From Ditylenchus dipsaci (lineage: Eukaryota > Nematoda > Chromadorea > Rhabditida > Anguinidae): a stretch of DNA of 64,000 nt. Each line of letters begins with the position of its first letter. The first letter of the stretch is position 1. The position numbers and the translations under genes were made by a program. The stretch lies in assembly GCA_004194705.1 (NCBI GenBank), contig SADC01001176.1, positions 493,070 to 557,069 on the forward strand, given 5' to 3'. The notes under the pieces were generated by a model that worked only from the letters and a program-made list of their open reading frames with translations, was not told where the DNA came from and made no database searches. Positions 9,918-20,376 of this stretch are shown piece after piece.

Positions 9918-11070
9918 AAATAACCTTGGGGAGGAGTAGATTGGGCCTTTTCAAATTGGGCAATTTCAAATTGGGCCCATTTCAAATTGGCCAATTCAAA
10001 CTGGGCCAATGCAAATCGGGCCAAAATCAAATCGCGCCAATGCAAATTGGGCCTAAATCAAATCGGGCCAATGCAAATTGGGCCAAGATTTTGACTCAAA
10101 CAGCAAGGCTACCTGTGCAATATTTTTTATAAGACTTTCATTCTGATTTTTCTGTACTTTATTGACATAATGATAATTTTTTGCATTTTTTCCAAAAAAT
10201 TTCAGATTGTATCTAAACCACATCAAACCATGGCCCGAAAATCGACCCACCCTAACCCCAACTCCTGGGGTAGGTACCTCCTGGTCAGGTGGGTATCTGC
10301 TTGGATGGCCTAAAATGGAGTTAAAAATTAAGTTTACGTTTAAGGAGACTCGAACCAGTAACCTCGGTGACTTGTATATGAACCTCTACATTAACCCCTC
10401 CCCAATTGGGTGTCCACCTGGATGGCCAAACTTGATCCAAGTGGTCGACTACTTGGATCAAAATATTTTTTAAGGTTTTCGGGTTGTAAAACAATTTCTA
10501 TGTACTAATTCAAGTACGCTGAAGATGGTTTGACAGTTGTAAAATTACGTTTTATGGAAAATTTTTTGAGCTATTGCCAACGATTGATTTTGACGAAATC
10601 AATCGTTGGCAATAACTCAAAAATTTCACCATAAAAAGTAATTTTACCACTGTCAAACCATCTTCAGCGTGCTCGAATTAGTACATAGAAATTGTTTTGG
10701 AACCCGAAACCTTAAAAAATATTTTGATCCAAGTGGACGACCACTTGGTTGGTCACTCTGGATGGAGTTTTGAGCGATTCTAATGGGTGATGTAGAGGTT
10801 GCTGGTTCGAATCCACCTGGGTGCATACCTTTTTTTACCATAATTTTAGATAAAAAAAAGACAAGCGTTCGACTTTTCAGGTCATTTGGGTGAATATGCC
10901 CCTATTCTTGAGTTACCCGTAGCTGTTTGACTAAAAATCTAAAAAACCCAATTTGCATTGGCCCAATTTGAAATTGGCCCAGTTTGCATTGGCCCAATTT
11001 GAATTGCCCCAATTTGAAATGGGCCCAATTTGAATTGGCCCAATCTACTCCTCCCCATAACCTTAAAGGA
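9918..11070. repeat. Palindrome with GGGCCAATGCAAATT arms
   Basis: Ends mirror each other: GGGGAGGAGTAGATTGGGCC near 9928 and the inverse near 11037. The arms are tandem AATTGGGCCAATGCAA words (9945-10090 and 10945-11045). The interior carries a GGTAGGTACCTCCTGG/GGTGGGTATCTGC segment (10250-10320), two tRNA-like B boxes (GGTTCGAGTCTCC on minus near 10350, GGTTCGAATCC on plus near 10800), and the hairpin described separately. Confidence 0.7.
10500..10700. repeat. Hairpin of the AACCATCTTCAGC family
   Basis: Mirrored arms with GCTGAAGATGGTTTGACAGT at about 10520 and its inverse at about 10655, closing on CAACGATTGATTTTGACG. Members of the same family lie at 15190-15390, 24960-25030 (one arm), 38650-38850 and 39110-39300. 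Confidence 0.65.
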
Positions 11071-11640
11071 GTGTAACATTTGTTTATGACTTTAATTAAG
11101 ACGAGCAAAGTACATAAAATGTAGTGGACGAACCTTTCCCGCTACAATTTCGATAACTGTTCAGTCAGTCAAGGCCATAATGGAAAAGGATCATTTAATT
11201 GAGATAGAGAACTTTCTGGTTATTCGCAGCGTTTTGACTTTCGGAAATTTCGGCCCCATTTAATAAAAAAAGGTGTTTTTCTGCCTCAGTCTCTCCTATC
11301 GTTTTTTATGCTTAGGCAAGGGTTTCCCAGGGAATTTAAGATATGTTTAAATTCGTCTTAACATACGTTGGCCGACCTTTTGGTCCTATCCCACAATGGG
11401 GGTTTTTTTTCTCCTTGGTCCCTTTTTTTTTGTGATTCTTTAGGCGAAGTTAGGCGAGTGTATCTTAGAACGGAATTCAACATATCTCAGATTCAATTTT
11501 GAGTCAGTCCTAACATAAGCTCGCCAAGCCTTGCATACTCCTAACCCTAAAAAATCACGAAAATAAACAACAGGAGGGCCAAGGCAAAAAAGCTCCATTT
11601 GTTGGATATTTCGAAATTTTTTACTCGTACTTTGTACAGT
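11070..11640. other. No gene seen
   Basis: No convincing exon. A weak inverted similarity (AACATACGTTGGCCGACC / CCTAACATAAGCTCGCC) joins 11355-11400 and 11505-11530. Confidence 0.3.
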
Positions 11641-11930
11641 CAACCCTCGATATAACGTCCCCCACCTTTTGCTGATCGTTTTAAAGGGGCATGCCCGTGC
11701 GTTTTAAAAATTTAAGGCGGGGACCAGCCAATTTTTTTGAATCCTTCCATTTCTCACTCGTTTTGCATCAATTCTAATATTGATGACCCTATACTACTTT
11801 CAAGAACTAGGCAGAAAACTTAAAAAATCTGGATGAAAACGCATGTAAAAAATGATCGAGAAAGAAAAAAAGTGGTGGTTCGTGCCTTTTCTCCGTGTCT
11901 TGAGCACTAATATTGAAAGCCAAAATCAAT
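11637..11930. repeat. Partial pogo terminus joined to a GGGGCATGCCCGTGCGTT hairpin
   Basis: GTACAGTCAACCCTCGATATAACG (11635-11658) matches the pogo-type terminus, but I see no matching right end. It runs into AAAGGGGCATGCCCGTGCG and a palindrome whose right arm ends at 11870-11910. That palindrome is shared with 61008-61470. Confidence 0.55.
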
Positions 11931-11989
11931 GTTTGCACACCTGCTTATTGAGTTTTCTTAACTTTCACAAGCTCTAAGGATTTCAATTT

Positions 11990-12274
11990 TAGATTTTGGT
12001 CGGGCACCCAGAAATCTTGATACCTACACCGAATTTCAATGTTTTGAAAAAATATAGACACGGGTATAATAATAATAGAGGTTTTACGGAATTATCACAA
12101 AAAACTTCCGTGAGTAAAATGAAGCACAAATTTTTCGCTTGAAAACAACCACACATTTGAAATACGGTTTTTCGCAAGAGCCATGAGGGAAGAGGAGGGA
12201 AATCAATGGGAAGAGGAGGGAAATCAACGGGTAAAACAGCATCTGAAAGTAGGTAATTTTCACCTACTCCCAAA
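11990..12274. other. No gene seen
   Basis: Low-complexity DNA holding the words CTCGAT/ACCGA loosely related to the CCGTA hairpin loops. Two copies of a GGGAAGAGGAGGGAAATCAA unit lie near 12187-12225. Confidence 0.3.
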
Positions 12275-12545
12275 CAGTGTTCTCAATAGTCAGAGGCAGA
12301 ATGGAAAGTCATAATGAAATTCAAAAATTCTGACATTCAGAAAGCGCGGGAAAATATTCTGACTGTTAGAAATGAGAGTCAGAAAAAAAATCGATCAGAT
12401 CACGCTGTTTTTTCCCTGTCTGATCGTCATTTCTGAGAGTCAGAAAGAGTCTGACAGTCAGAATAATTTCCCGCGCCTTCTGACTGTCAGAATTTTTGAA
12501 TTTCATTCTGACTTTCCATTCTGCCTCTGACTATTGAGAACACTG
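12275..12545. mobile_element. hAT-type MITE with 8-bp target duplication
   Basis: A near-perfect palindrome begins CAGTGTTCTCAATAGTCAGA and ends in its inverse. It is flanked by CTCCCAAA (12267-12274) and CTCCCAAC (12546-12553), matching at 7 of 8 bases. CAGTG termini with an 8-bp duplication are the hAT signature. Arms are built from TCTGACTGTCAGA and CCCGCGC words. Non-coding. Confidence 0.85.
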
Positions 12546-12765
12546 CTCCCAACCAAATGGAATTTGAGCAAAATAAGGGTGTTAAGCTAGGAACCCAATG
12601 AGGGAGTGAGGGTGCAGATCTGAGGGTGCAGAGCTCATTGGGTACACACTGGATCCGCTAGCTCAAAGATTACTCGCTCAAATAAATGCACAGCCTGGTA
12701 TTCATTTTCAGATGATAATATGCATAATGGAATTGTTTAGGTTTGTTTAGGGGATTATTATGATA

Positions 12766-13198
12766 CAGTCAACCCTCGATTTAACGCCCCCCCCCTCTCA
12801 AGTTCGTTCCCACCTAGGGTCCGACACTTTTTTAACCCCATTTTCACAATATTTTATCGATTCTTTTTTGACAGCCTGGTCGCAAATATCGTGAGGATTC
12901 CGATTTTGCCGATCGTTTTTTAATAACTAAATAGTTTTTGCATTTAAAAAGCAAAGCCTCGATTTAACGGCCCTCTAATTTAAAATTAGAGGGCCGTTAA
13001 ATCGAGGTTTTGATTTTTAAGAGCGAAAACTCTAGATTTCTGAAAATCGATCGACGAAACCGGAATCCTTACGATATTTGCGACCAGACTGTCAAAAAAG
13101 AATCGATAAAATATTTTGAAAATGGGGTTAAAAAAAGTGTCGGACCCTAGGTGGGAACGAACTTGAGGGGGGGGGGGCGTTAAATCGAGGGTTGACTG
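12766..13198. mobile_element. pogo-type hairpin (CAGTCAACCCTCGATTTAACG)
   Basis: Termini CAGTCAACCCTCGATTTAAC and inverse, TA at the left (12764-12765) and TG at the right (probably a mutated TA). The arms mirror for about 200 bp, including GGGTCCGACACTTTTTTAA, a segment also found in the elements at 18606 and 22613. The flanks TTTGTTTAGGGG.TTATTATG are themselves repeated on both sides. Confidence 0.75.
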
Positions 13199-13299
13199 TG
13201 ATAGATTTGTTTAGGGGGTTATTATGGTTCACTCCTCGGGGATGGCACAGAACACACTAACCTGATCAAGTAAAATTTTTTGAAAGCGTTTACTTTGAC

Positions 13300-13560
13300 C
13301 AACAATAATTTAGGGAGTTCTTGCAAGAATAGGCGATCGAGAATGCCTACGAAGCTTTGGATCCTGGTAACTGGATAGGACCCTGCCCAAAATTATGCTT
13401 TTTATTTCTCGATTAGTTGACAATTCAAAGTTTACAGGGGATTCATCGCCAGACCAATACATTTTATTGTGGAGTTTTAATTTGCCAATACTCAAAGCGC
13501 TTATCTCGTGGCGAGCAATTTCAATTCACTGAAGCACAGATGGACGGAATTTGTAAAAAA
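13300..13560 (-). other. Unrecognised open stretch, possible exon fragment
   Basis: Minus-strand frame open for over 70 codons, with an ATG at 13495 and protein-like composition (for example YWSGDESPVNFEL and SYQDPKLRRHSRSP). I recognise no domain, and no clear splice partners were found. It could be an exon of a decayed gene or a chance frame. Confidence 0.25.
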
Positions 13561-14140
13561 ATGAGTAAAGAAATCTTGGGTGGAACACTGTTCTAACTTC
13601 GAATAATTGTTTGATGAGGATTGTCCTTATGTTTGAATATTAAGAAGTGGTTTGAATAAAATGTATTTTTGAAAAAGTTAAGTAAGGTCGCATTCGGCCG
13701 ATTAGCAGAACCGGGGAAAAAACCGGCTTCTTCAAAACAACCGATCTAAAAGCCGACCCATTGAAACCCTAGAATTAAGGATCAAAATAATTAGAGAGAA
13801 AGAGAGTAGTTTGCAAACATAATATAAAATTTTTTCCAGGTGGTCATCTTGATTCACCACCTGTACTGGGATATAGATTGAGTAGATTAAAACAGTTAAC
13901 AGGACAGAGGCTTACTGGTCTTATGAAAGTTTGTTTAGGACTGTTATTCCAGAAAAAAATGATGTTTACTAGCACCAGGATTCGCAACTGTGACTTCAGA
14001 AATTTAGTGCGCGGATTTACCACGGCTAAATTTACTGGACAAGGAATTCACCACGGTGAAATATGCTGCCTCCCTTGAAACACTGTGATCTGGCAACCGG
14101 ACTGGGAAAAATCTCATTTGAATAAAAAATCCTTTCAAGA
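13560..14140. other. No gene seen
   Basis: No convincing exon. ACCACGGCTAAATTTACTGG and CACCACGGTGAAATATGC near 14018-14065 are imperfect internal repeats. Confidence 0.3.
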
Positions 14141-14144
14141 CAAA

Positions 14145-14285
14145 TTTTGAGATTTAATTTACCTCAGGTTCAATTAACCTCAGGTTCAATTTACCTCAGG
14201 TTCAATTTACCGAGGTTCAATTTGTATAGGTTCAATTTCTTAGGTTCAATGAAAAAATAGGTTCAATGAAAAATTTGCCACCCAC
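14145..14285. repeat. Tandem AATTTACCTCAGGTTC array
   Basis: About six copies of AATTTACCTCAGGTTC, decaying to the right. The inverse words AATTGAACCTC and GGTAAATTGA form an array at 19475-19570. The two could be the arms of one large palindromic element filled by later insertions. Confidence 0.6.
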
Positions 14286-14789
14286 CCCTTGGGAATAGTC
14301 GGTCTTTTAGGGTATTTTTGACCAAATTTTAACCCCCCTTAAAGGGCCATTTCCACCTGTTTTGAATTGTCCCCCGCCAATTCAAATTTTTAATTTTTTT
14401 CACGATGACAACCTAAAAATCTGACACCGGATTTGTGTTCAGCATAGTAGATTTAACAACTCGGAGTTCAGTGACAGATTTTAAATTCCACTCAAGACAA
14501 CAAATAAATCATTTTACGGGCTCACCCTGAGACTGACTTAAGTTTTTCTGATATCAACCGATTCTGACAAAAATTAATTCTGACAAAAATTCAAACAGAC
14601 AATAATTTGTCTTGACAAGATTTATTTTGAATAAAACTCATATTAGCAAAAACTGTTTCGAAATTAAACATTCTAATGAAAAATGGTCTTGTCTTGAATT
14701 TGGCCTGTTTTATTAGCTGTATTGGATTTCGATTTTATTAGTTTCGAAATGTGCCTGACCAACTAACCCACTTTAACCCTTCCGGTCTC

Positions 14790-16430
14790 CAAAAGCTTGA
14801 ATAGGTACTACCTGCTTAGGTGGATATTTACTTGTATGGCCTGAAAATAAAATTGAGTCAGATTCAAAAAAAATTGTCTTATCATACGTAAAATCGTGTG
14901 GTGAATTGGGTTTGATAAGACTGAAACCCCAATTTTACCTACCCAGACCCCAAAACCCGAAATGGGTACCCCTGGTCCAGGTGGATATCCATTTACGGGC
15001 GTTAAGCGAATTGATCCTCACCGAATTGACCCATACCGAATAGGTCCACACACGAATTGGCCCAAACTTTTCAAATTTGTTGAAAATTTTTTCGGGAATT
15101 TAAATTCGTTAGTCTGAACCAACCAAACCAAGTGGTCGTCCACTTGGAACAAATTTTTTTTACTTTTTCGGGGTTCGAAACATATTTTCTGGACTAATTA
15201 GGACATGCTGAAGATGGTTTGATAGTGGTAAAATGCCGTTTTGTAGGGTATTTTTGAGTTTTAGTAAAATCGGGTTTTGGCAAGATCAATTATTTTGCAA
15301 AACTCAAAAATAACCATACAAAACGGCGTTTTACCACTATCGAACCATCTTCAGCATGCCCGAATTAGTCCAGAAAGCAGGCTTCGGAACATGAAAAACG
15401 AAAAAAAAATCGCAGCAAGTGACGATCACTTGGTTTGGTTGGTTCAGACTAAAAAATTTAAGTTCCCACAAAATTTTTCAAATTAGAAAAATTTCAAATT
15501 ATTTGAAAAGTGTGGACCAATTCATGTGTGGGCCAGTTCATGTGCGGACCAATTCGGTATGGACTAATTCGGTGTGGATCAATTCTCTTAACGCCCGTAA
15601 ATGGATATCCATCTGATCAGAAGGTACCCAGTTCGGGTTTTGGGTCTGGGTTGGTGAAATTGGGATTTTGGTCTTGCCAAACCTTATTCACGTCACAGTT
15701 TTTTTTTGATAGCATGGATTGTTTTTCCAACTATCGAAAAATACTTTTTCAGTTTTCCAGGTGGATGTCCGCCTGGTTAGATAGTACCTAACCCAGGTTT
15801 TGGTGTTTCGGTGGGGAAAATCGTGAATTTGGTCTTAACAAACCCAATCCCCTCACAATTTTGCATATGATAGGATGGTTTGTTGTAAGTTTAAAAAAAA
15901 ATTCATTTTCAGGCCATCCAGCTGGTATCCACCCGGTCAGGCGGTACCTACCCTGGATTTCGGGATTCGGGTGGGTGATATCGCAAATTTAGTCCTAACA
16001 AACAGGATTCTCCACACAATTTTGCATATGATAGGATGGTTTGCTGTAAGTTTAAAAAAAAATCATTTTTCAGGCCATCCAGGTGGGTATCGACCTGGGC
16101 CAGGGGTACCTACCCCTGAACCAAGGGTACTCAGCCAAGGTTTCGGAGTTAGAATGTTTAAAATCTCAATTTCGGCCCTATCAAATTCTATTCCCATAGA
16201 ATTTATGTAAGAAAAAAGTTTGGTTTTAATTTTGGGTAAACTTCGTTTTTTAATTTTTGATTTCCCAGTCGACCGGGATGGATATCCTGTCCAGGTAGTA
16301 CCTACCCAAAGTTTTAGGGTTCGGGTTGCTAAAATCGTAAGTTCGATACTATCAAACACAATCCCCAATTATTTACAATTTAATTTAAATCGAAAACAAT
16401 TATTTGCATGAACATTTAATTACCAAACAA
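14790..16430. repeat. Cluster of GGCCATCCAGGTGGATATCC repeats and one hairpin
   Basis: Successive units of about 150-170 bp at 14810, 14960, 15600, 15750, 15910, 16075 and 16270. Each has a palindromic GGTGGATATCCACCTGG-like word, then GGTACCTACC and TTTCGGGTT. The AACCATCTTCAGC hairpin at 15190-15390 and AATTGGTCCACAC words (15010-15070, 15510-15590) lie between them. Same family at 10250, 25150-25520, 29365, 38325, 39650 and 59390-59560. Confidence 0.6.
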
Positions 16431-16687
16431 ATTTATTCAGAAAAAATCTTGTCAAGACAAATTATTGTCAGTTTGAATTTTTGTCAGAATTTATTTTTGT
16501 CAGAATCGGTTGATATCAGAAAAATTTAAGTCAGTCTCAGGGTGAGCCATTTTATGGAGAAGTCTCTATTCAAATGTTTGTTGTGTCGGCTGGAATTTAA
16601 TACTTGGTAGTAATTTTCGACGTTCAATAGCATTTTCACATTCACACTAACCATGGTGAACACGAATCCGGTGTCAGATTTTTAGGT

Positions 16688-18533
16688 CACAGCCCCTTAA
16701 AATTTGAAAACCTTATCACTTTCAAATAAACAAAACGCCACGATTTTTTTTCATAAGATTGCGAAATTTGGACATTTTTGAATTCCATTTTTCGTTTTTT
16801 TTTAAACTTTTCGGTATTTTTCATAACATTTTCAAGGAGTAGAAAATTTCTATCTCAATTCATGCCTAAAATTTAATTCTTTTTTATTGGAATAGATTAT
16901 GGCGTCCACAAAACCATAAAACTATACATCATATAAAATGTTTCTTTCCATCAAACAAAATGTTCCTGACAAATGAATCCTCCATTATTTTCTTCAACGT
17001 TTTCTTTCTTTCACGAATTCCGCACAGCCTTCTTTCATCTCCGTTCACCTTGCAATGCAGTGCTTCAATTGACTGCTCAGAAAGAAGACCCCAGAAACGG
17101 TGTAATTTCATAAATTCGATGACGTGCTGACATAGGATGTGACACTTGGGCGTAATTGCCCAGTTCGGAAAAGCGTTCTAAAATTCGTCTGTTAAAAATT
17201 TGTTGCGTATCGAAGGACTTACTCTTATAGTGTGGAAGTATTCTGCTGACCACCCGTGAAAGTTTTCAATCTCTCCATCTGATAAAAACGAATTTTTTGC
17301 CAAACTTTGCATTTTGCCGAGCAGTGTTAGAAGCGTAAGAAATGCTTTATGCAGAACATTTTCGCGGATGACGCTGATTATTTTCTGAGGTCCTTCTCCA
17401 GTTAGCAGTTTTATTACGTGGTTTCCTATGAATATAAGGAATTTAGTGGAAACAAGAACACTTTAGGTTGCAAACCTGTGAAACGCTGGTGCCATACCCG
17501 TTTGTCCACCTGCAGTTCCACGAATACAGCCTCTAACTGATTGACCATTGATGGCTCTGCTGCTTCAATCGCTTCAATGATGGCCTGGCAGAGACCTTGG
17601 ATTAGATGCAGCGAAGGAGGAATTATATTTGTTATCGGAATTTGAAGGAGCTGTGACCTTGTGACTGAGTGACATTCACGGTGGAGATTAGTCTGTTGCT
17701 TTTGCGTAAGAGTTTGCGCATCTTGCGTGTTGTAGCGAAACCTGGAAAAATAAATAAATATACTAGAGCGTTAAGTGAATGGCAAATGAAAGCACCTCAG
17801 CTGCCCTTGATCAAGCGAAGAAAGTGTTCTTTTAGAATGTTTGCTGTTCTCCTTGAAGGCTGTTTTTGGAGATTCTTGTTTTGACCATTGGATTGCCTGA
17901 AAACACGAAAGTTTAATCTAAAATAAACGACAGAAAAAAAGTACAAAACTACAGACTTTTCTGTATTGTCTATATACCCAAAGGTAGCTTAGACATTCAG
18001 CTACAACAACAGTTGAGCCGATTTTTGTAAAGTTGAAATTTTAGAAACTAGAGGCCAATTAAAGCAAACAACTGGCATTTTTCCGAGTAAAATTAGGGGT
18101 TTTTGCGTTTTCTGTCTAACTTTTGCATAAAGCACCCTAAATTTGCATTTTTTGCATATCTCTTTGGTAACAAAATGTAGCAAATTTTCTCCTCTATCAG
18201 GCCTCAGCCTCCTTTTTTGAGGTTTCGAAAGTAAGTTGAAATTAAAAGCCAATTGAAGCTGCTAAACGAGGTGAGTTATTTCGGTATATTTTCCGAAAAT
18301 TTTTTGACAGCTCAAAAATTAGCGAGTTTTTGGAGCAAGTGAGGTCTTGTTTTGATGCTCTTGATGTGAGGAACCGTTTGCAAATAACTTAACGCGAAAA
18401 AAATGAAAATAAAATCAGTTTCAATCCTCGGGTTACAAAGGTTTCATTATTAAAATCACAGTTAACTTTCAAAAAATTTCCATTTGGCGCAAAAATCTGA
18501 AAGTGATTACGCTTTTGAATTTTAAGGGCTGTG
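16688..18533. mobile_element. DNA transposon with 4-bp target duplication, carries a multi-exon ORF
   Basis: Termini are CACAGCCCCTTAAAATT at the left and AATTTTAAGGGCTGTG at the right, flanked by AGGT (16684-16687 and 18534-18537). The uninterrupted target is present in the left arm of the same palindrome near 14398-14422 (inverse of CAGATTTTTAGGTTGTCATC). Precise insertion with a 4-bp duplication is therefore well supported. CAC-type ends and 4-bp duplications fit the CMC/Chapaev group; that assignment is an inference. Further inverted words near 17995-18260 suggest rearrangement or another insertion upstream of the ORF. Confidence 0.75.
16929..17896 (-). CDS. Transposon-encoded protein, 3' four exons (partial)
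   Basis: Minus-strand exons at 17796-17896, 17476-17741, 17223-17425 and 16929-17176 (approximate at the last acceptor). They join in one frame through 50-60 bp introns with GT...AG ends, closing with TAA at 16929. About 270 residues are visible. Notable motifs in order are IPITNIIPPSLHLIQGLCQA, VWHQRFTGNHVIKLL and FWGLLSEQSIEALHCKVN. I associate the PPSLH...GNH...SEQ..E.LH order with transposable-element proteins of invertebrates, from memory only. AATAAA on the minus strand lies about 40 bp after the stop. The 5' part is not recognisable upstream of 17896, so the gene is probably truncated although these exons are uninterrupted. It lies wholly inside the element with 4-bp duplications and would be its transposase or accessory protein. 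Confidence 0.6.
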
Positions 18534-18605
18534 AGGTTGTCATCGTGAAAAAAATCAAAAAAATTGGCTTAGTCCCCCTGTGCTTTGAAACTAAAAAGTC
18601 ACCTA

Positions 18606-19029
18606 CAGTCGACTCTCGATTAAGATACCCCCTCAAGTTCGTTCCCACCTTGGGTCCGACACTTTTTTAAACCTCATTTCTAAAATGTTTTGCGAAATTT
18701 GATTCGTCAGTCTAGTCGGAAATATCGCAAGGATTCAGATTTTGCCGACCGTTTCTGAAAAAGCTAAAACTTTTGCCATTAAGACCCGCGGCTCTCGATA
18801 TAAGATACCACTTTTCAAGATTTAGGGTATCTTATATCGAGAGCCGCTGGTCTTACTGGCAAAAGTTTCAACTTTTTCAGAAACGATCGGCAAAATCTGA
18901 ATTTTTGCGATATTTCCGACTAGACTGACGAATCAAATTTGGCAAAACATTTTAGAAATGAGGTTTAAAAAAGTGTCGGACCCAAGGTGGGAACGAACTT
19001 GAGGGGGTATCTTATATCGAGAGTCGACC
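18606..19029. mobile_element. pogo-type hairpin (CAGTCGACTCTCGATTAAG)
   Basis: TA at 18604-18605 and 19030-19031. Termini are CAGTCGACTCTCGATT and the inverse with one base change. The arms mirror for about 190 bp, including GTTCCCACCTTGGGTCCGAC, which is nearly the same as in 12766-13198. The centre repeats the opening phrase with AAGACCCGCGGCTCTCG. Confidence 0.8.
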
Positions 19030-19091
19030 TATTTCCGCTTAATTAAGGGAAAAGCTCATCCCTGGGGAGGATCTGAACTGTAAAGGGTATA

Positions 19092-19252
19092 CAGTCGAGT
19101 CTCGATTTAACGTACCCCCTGGGGACCGGCCCTAGGGGTACGTTAAATCGGGGGTAAATTTGACGGAGTTTATTATTGAGGGACCGGCCCTAGGGGTACG
19201 TTAAATCGAAGGGTACGTTAAATTGGGGGTACGTTAAATTGAGACTCGACTG
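19092..19252. mobile_element. pogo-type MITE (CAGTCGAGTCTCGATTTAACG)
   Basis: TA at 19090-19091 and 19253-19254. Termini CAGTCGAGTCTCGATTTAAC and inverse. The GGGACCGGCCCTAGGGG motif appears twice. About 160 bp, non-coding. Confidence 0.8.
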
Positions 19253-19394
19253 TATCTGAACCTTAAAGGGTGCATCTTTACCATTGAGAGAAGATCAGGA
19301 TCATCGAAGATATATCTGAGCCACTGAGGGTGGACTGGTGCCACTGCAGGTAGATGAGGACCATTGAAATAACAAACAAATATTTTTACCCAAT

Positions 19395-19575
19395 TTGTCA
19401 AGACAAAATTAGAGGACGAATTTACCGGAGGATGAATTTACCTAGGATGAATTTACCTAGAGCCGTTTTGACCATTTTAAATTGAACCTCTACAATTGAA
19501 CCCCGGTGAATTGACCCTCCGGTAAATTGAACCTCCCGTAAATTGACCCCCGGTAAATTGAACCTCCAAATTTGG
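19395..19575. repeat. Tandem GGTAAATTGAACCTCC array
   Basis: Repeats of GAATTTACCTAGGAT (19410-19460), then inverse-oriented GGTAAATTGAACCTCC (19490-19570). These are the mirror words of 14145-14285. Confidence 0.55.
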
Positions 19576-19653
19576 TTGAGAGGATTGTTATCAAAACTAA
19601 TTATATTTTTCGGTGTTGGTAAATCACGTTAGGAAGAGGAACCATCTCGGTTA

Positions 19654-19810
19654 TGCCGCATTCTCTCTAATAATCCCACTGTGGGATTATTTTTCAATCT
19701 CCGAAAAATCTCGATATTGTCAATGAAAAATGGCCCTAACTCTGAAATCCTAGTCGAAAAATCGGGGGTGTGGGATTATTAGAGATGTGGGATTATTAGA
19801 GCGAATACGG
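19654..19810. mobile_element. CCGTA-type TA hairpin with AATAATCCCAC words
   Basis: The left end (TGCCGCATTCTCTCTAATAA) and right end (TTATTAGAGCGAATACGG, then TA) mirror each other. The stem word TAATCCCACTGTGGGATTA is palindromic. The loop CCGAAAAATCTCGATATTGTC resembles other CCGTA loops. Confidence 0.6.
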
Positions 19811-19814
19811 TAGG

Positions 19815-19958
19815 CAGTGTTTCCAAAATGAAAATGAAAACACGATGAAAATGAAAATTTCAGTGAAAATTTGAATGAAAATGAAAATTTTCATTTTTTT
19901 TTCATTTTCATTTTAAAAAGTTTTCATTTTCATTTTGATTTTCATTTTGGAAACACTG
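19815..19958. mobile_element. Small CAGTG hairpin with GAAAAT words
   Basis: Termini CAGTGTTTCCAAAATGAAAA and inverse, with arms of GAAAAT/ATTTTC repeats. hAT-like ends, but the 8 bases on the two sides do not match, so the target duplication is lost or absent. Confidence 0.6.
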
Positions 19959-20376
19959 TTGTCAACCCAGTAAAATGAAACCAGAAATGTCCATCTGTGA
20001 CCAAGCTGCCACCACACTTCTTCGATCCTCTCAAAAAATAGGAAGAACACAGTCTTGCCTGTGATACAACACTTATATCTGATGCAGCTTTTTGCGCTTT
20101 ATCACGTCATATTTTTATTTTCTGAATGTGGCCCAGAAAATTTTAAGAAAATTGCGAAACTAAGTCACAGCTATCTGAACATCTGTCTAAAAGCCCCTGG
20201 TTTTTTACGTGGGATTTCGGAGTCAAATTGTTTTGGCTTCAATTTCCTGAAATTGGCTGGTTGTCCTTTGACTCCTTGCACTAGTTCCGATGCATTTTTC
20301 CTGCTGATCAATAGACTCTAAAGTCTACGGTTTATTTGTTCGAAAACTGCCCTTTCCATATTACGTTTTTTTGCAG

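Larger units (their letters stand above)
14335..18620. repeat. TTTAAAGG/CCCCGCCAATTC palindrome interrupted by insertions
   Basis: The left arm (14335-14640) reads through GTCCCCCGCCAATTCAAATT, CACGATGACAACCTAAAAAT and TCTGACAAAAATTCAAACAG. The right arm is found in inverse order at 16445-16687 and 18534-18600. The right arm is cut by the element at 16688-18533. Between the arms (14700-16430) lie several copies of the GGTGGATATCC family and a hairpin. Confidence 0.65.
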
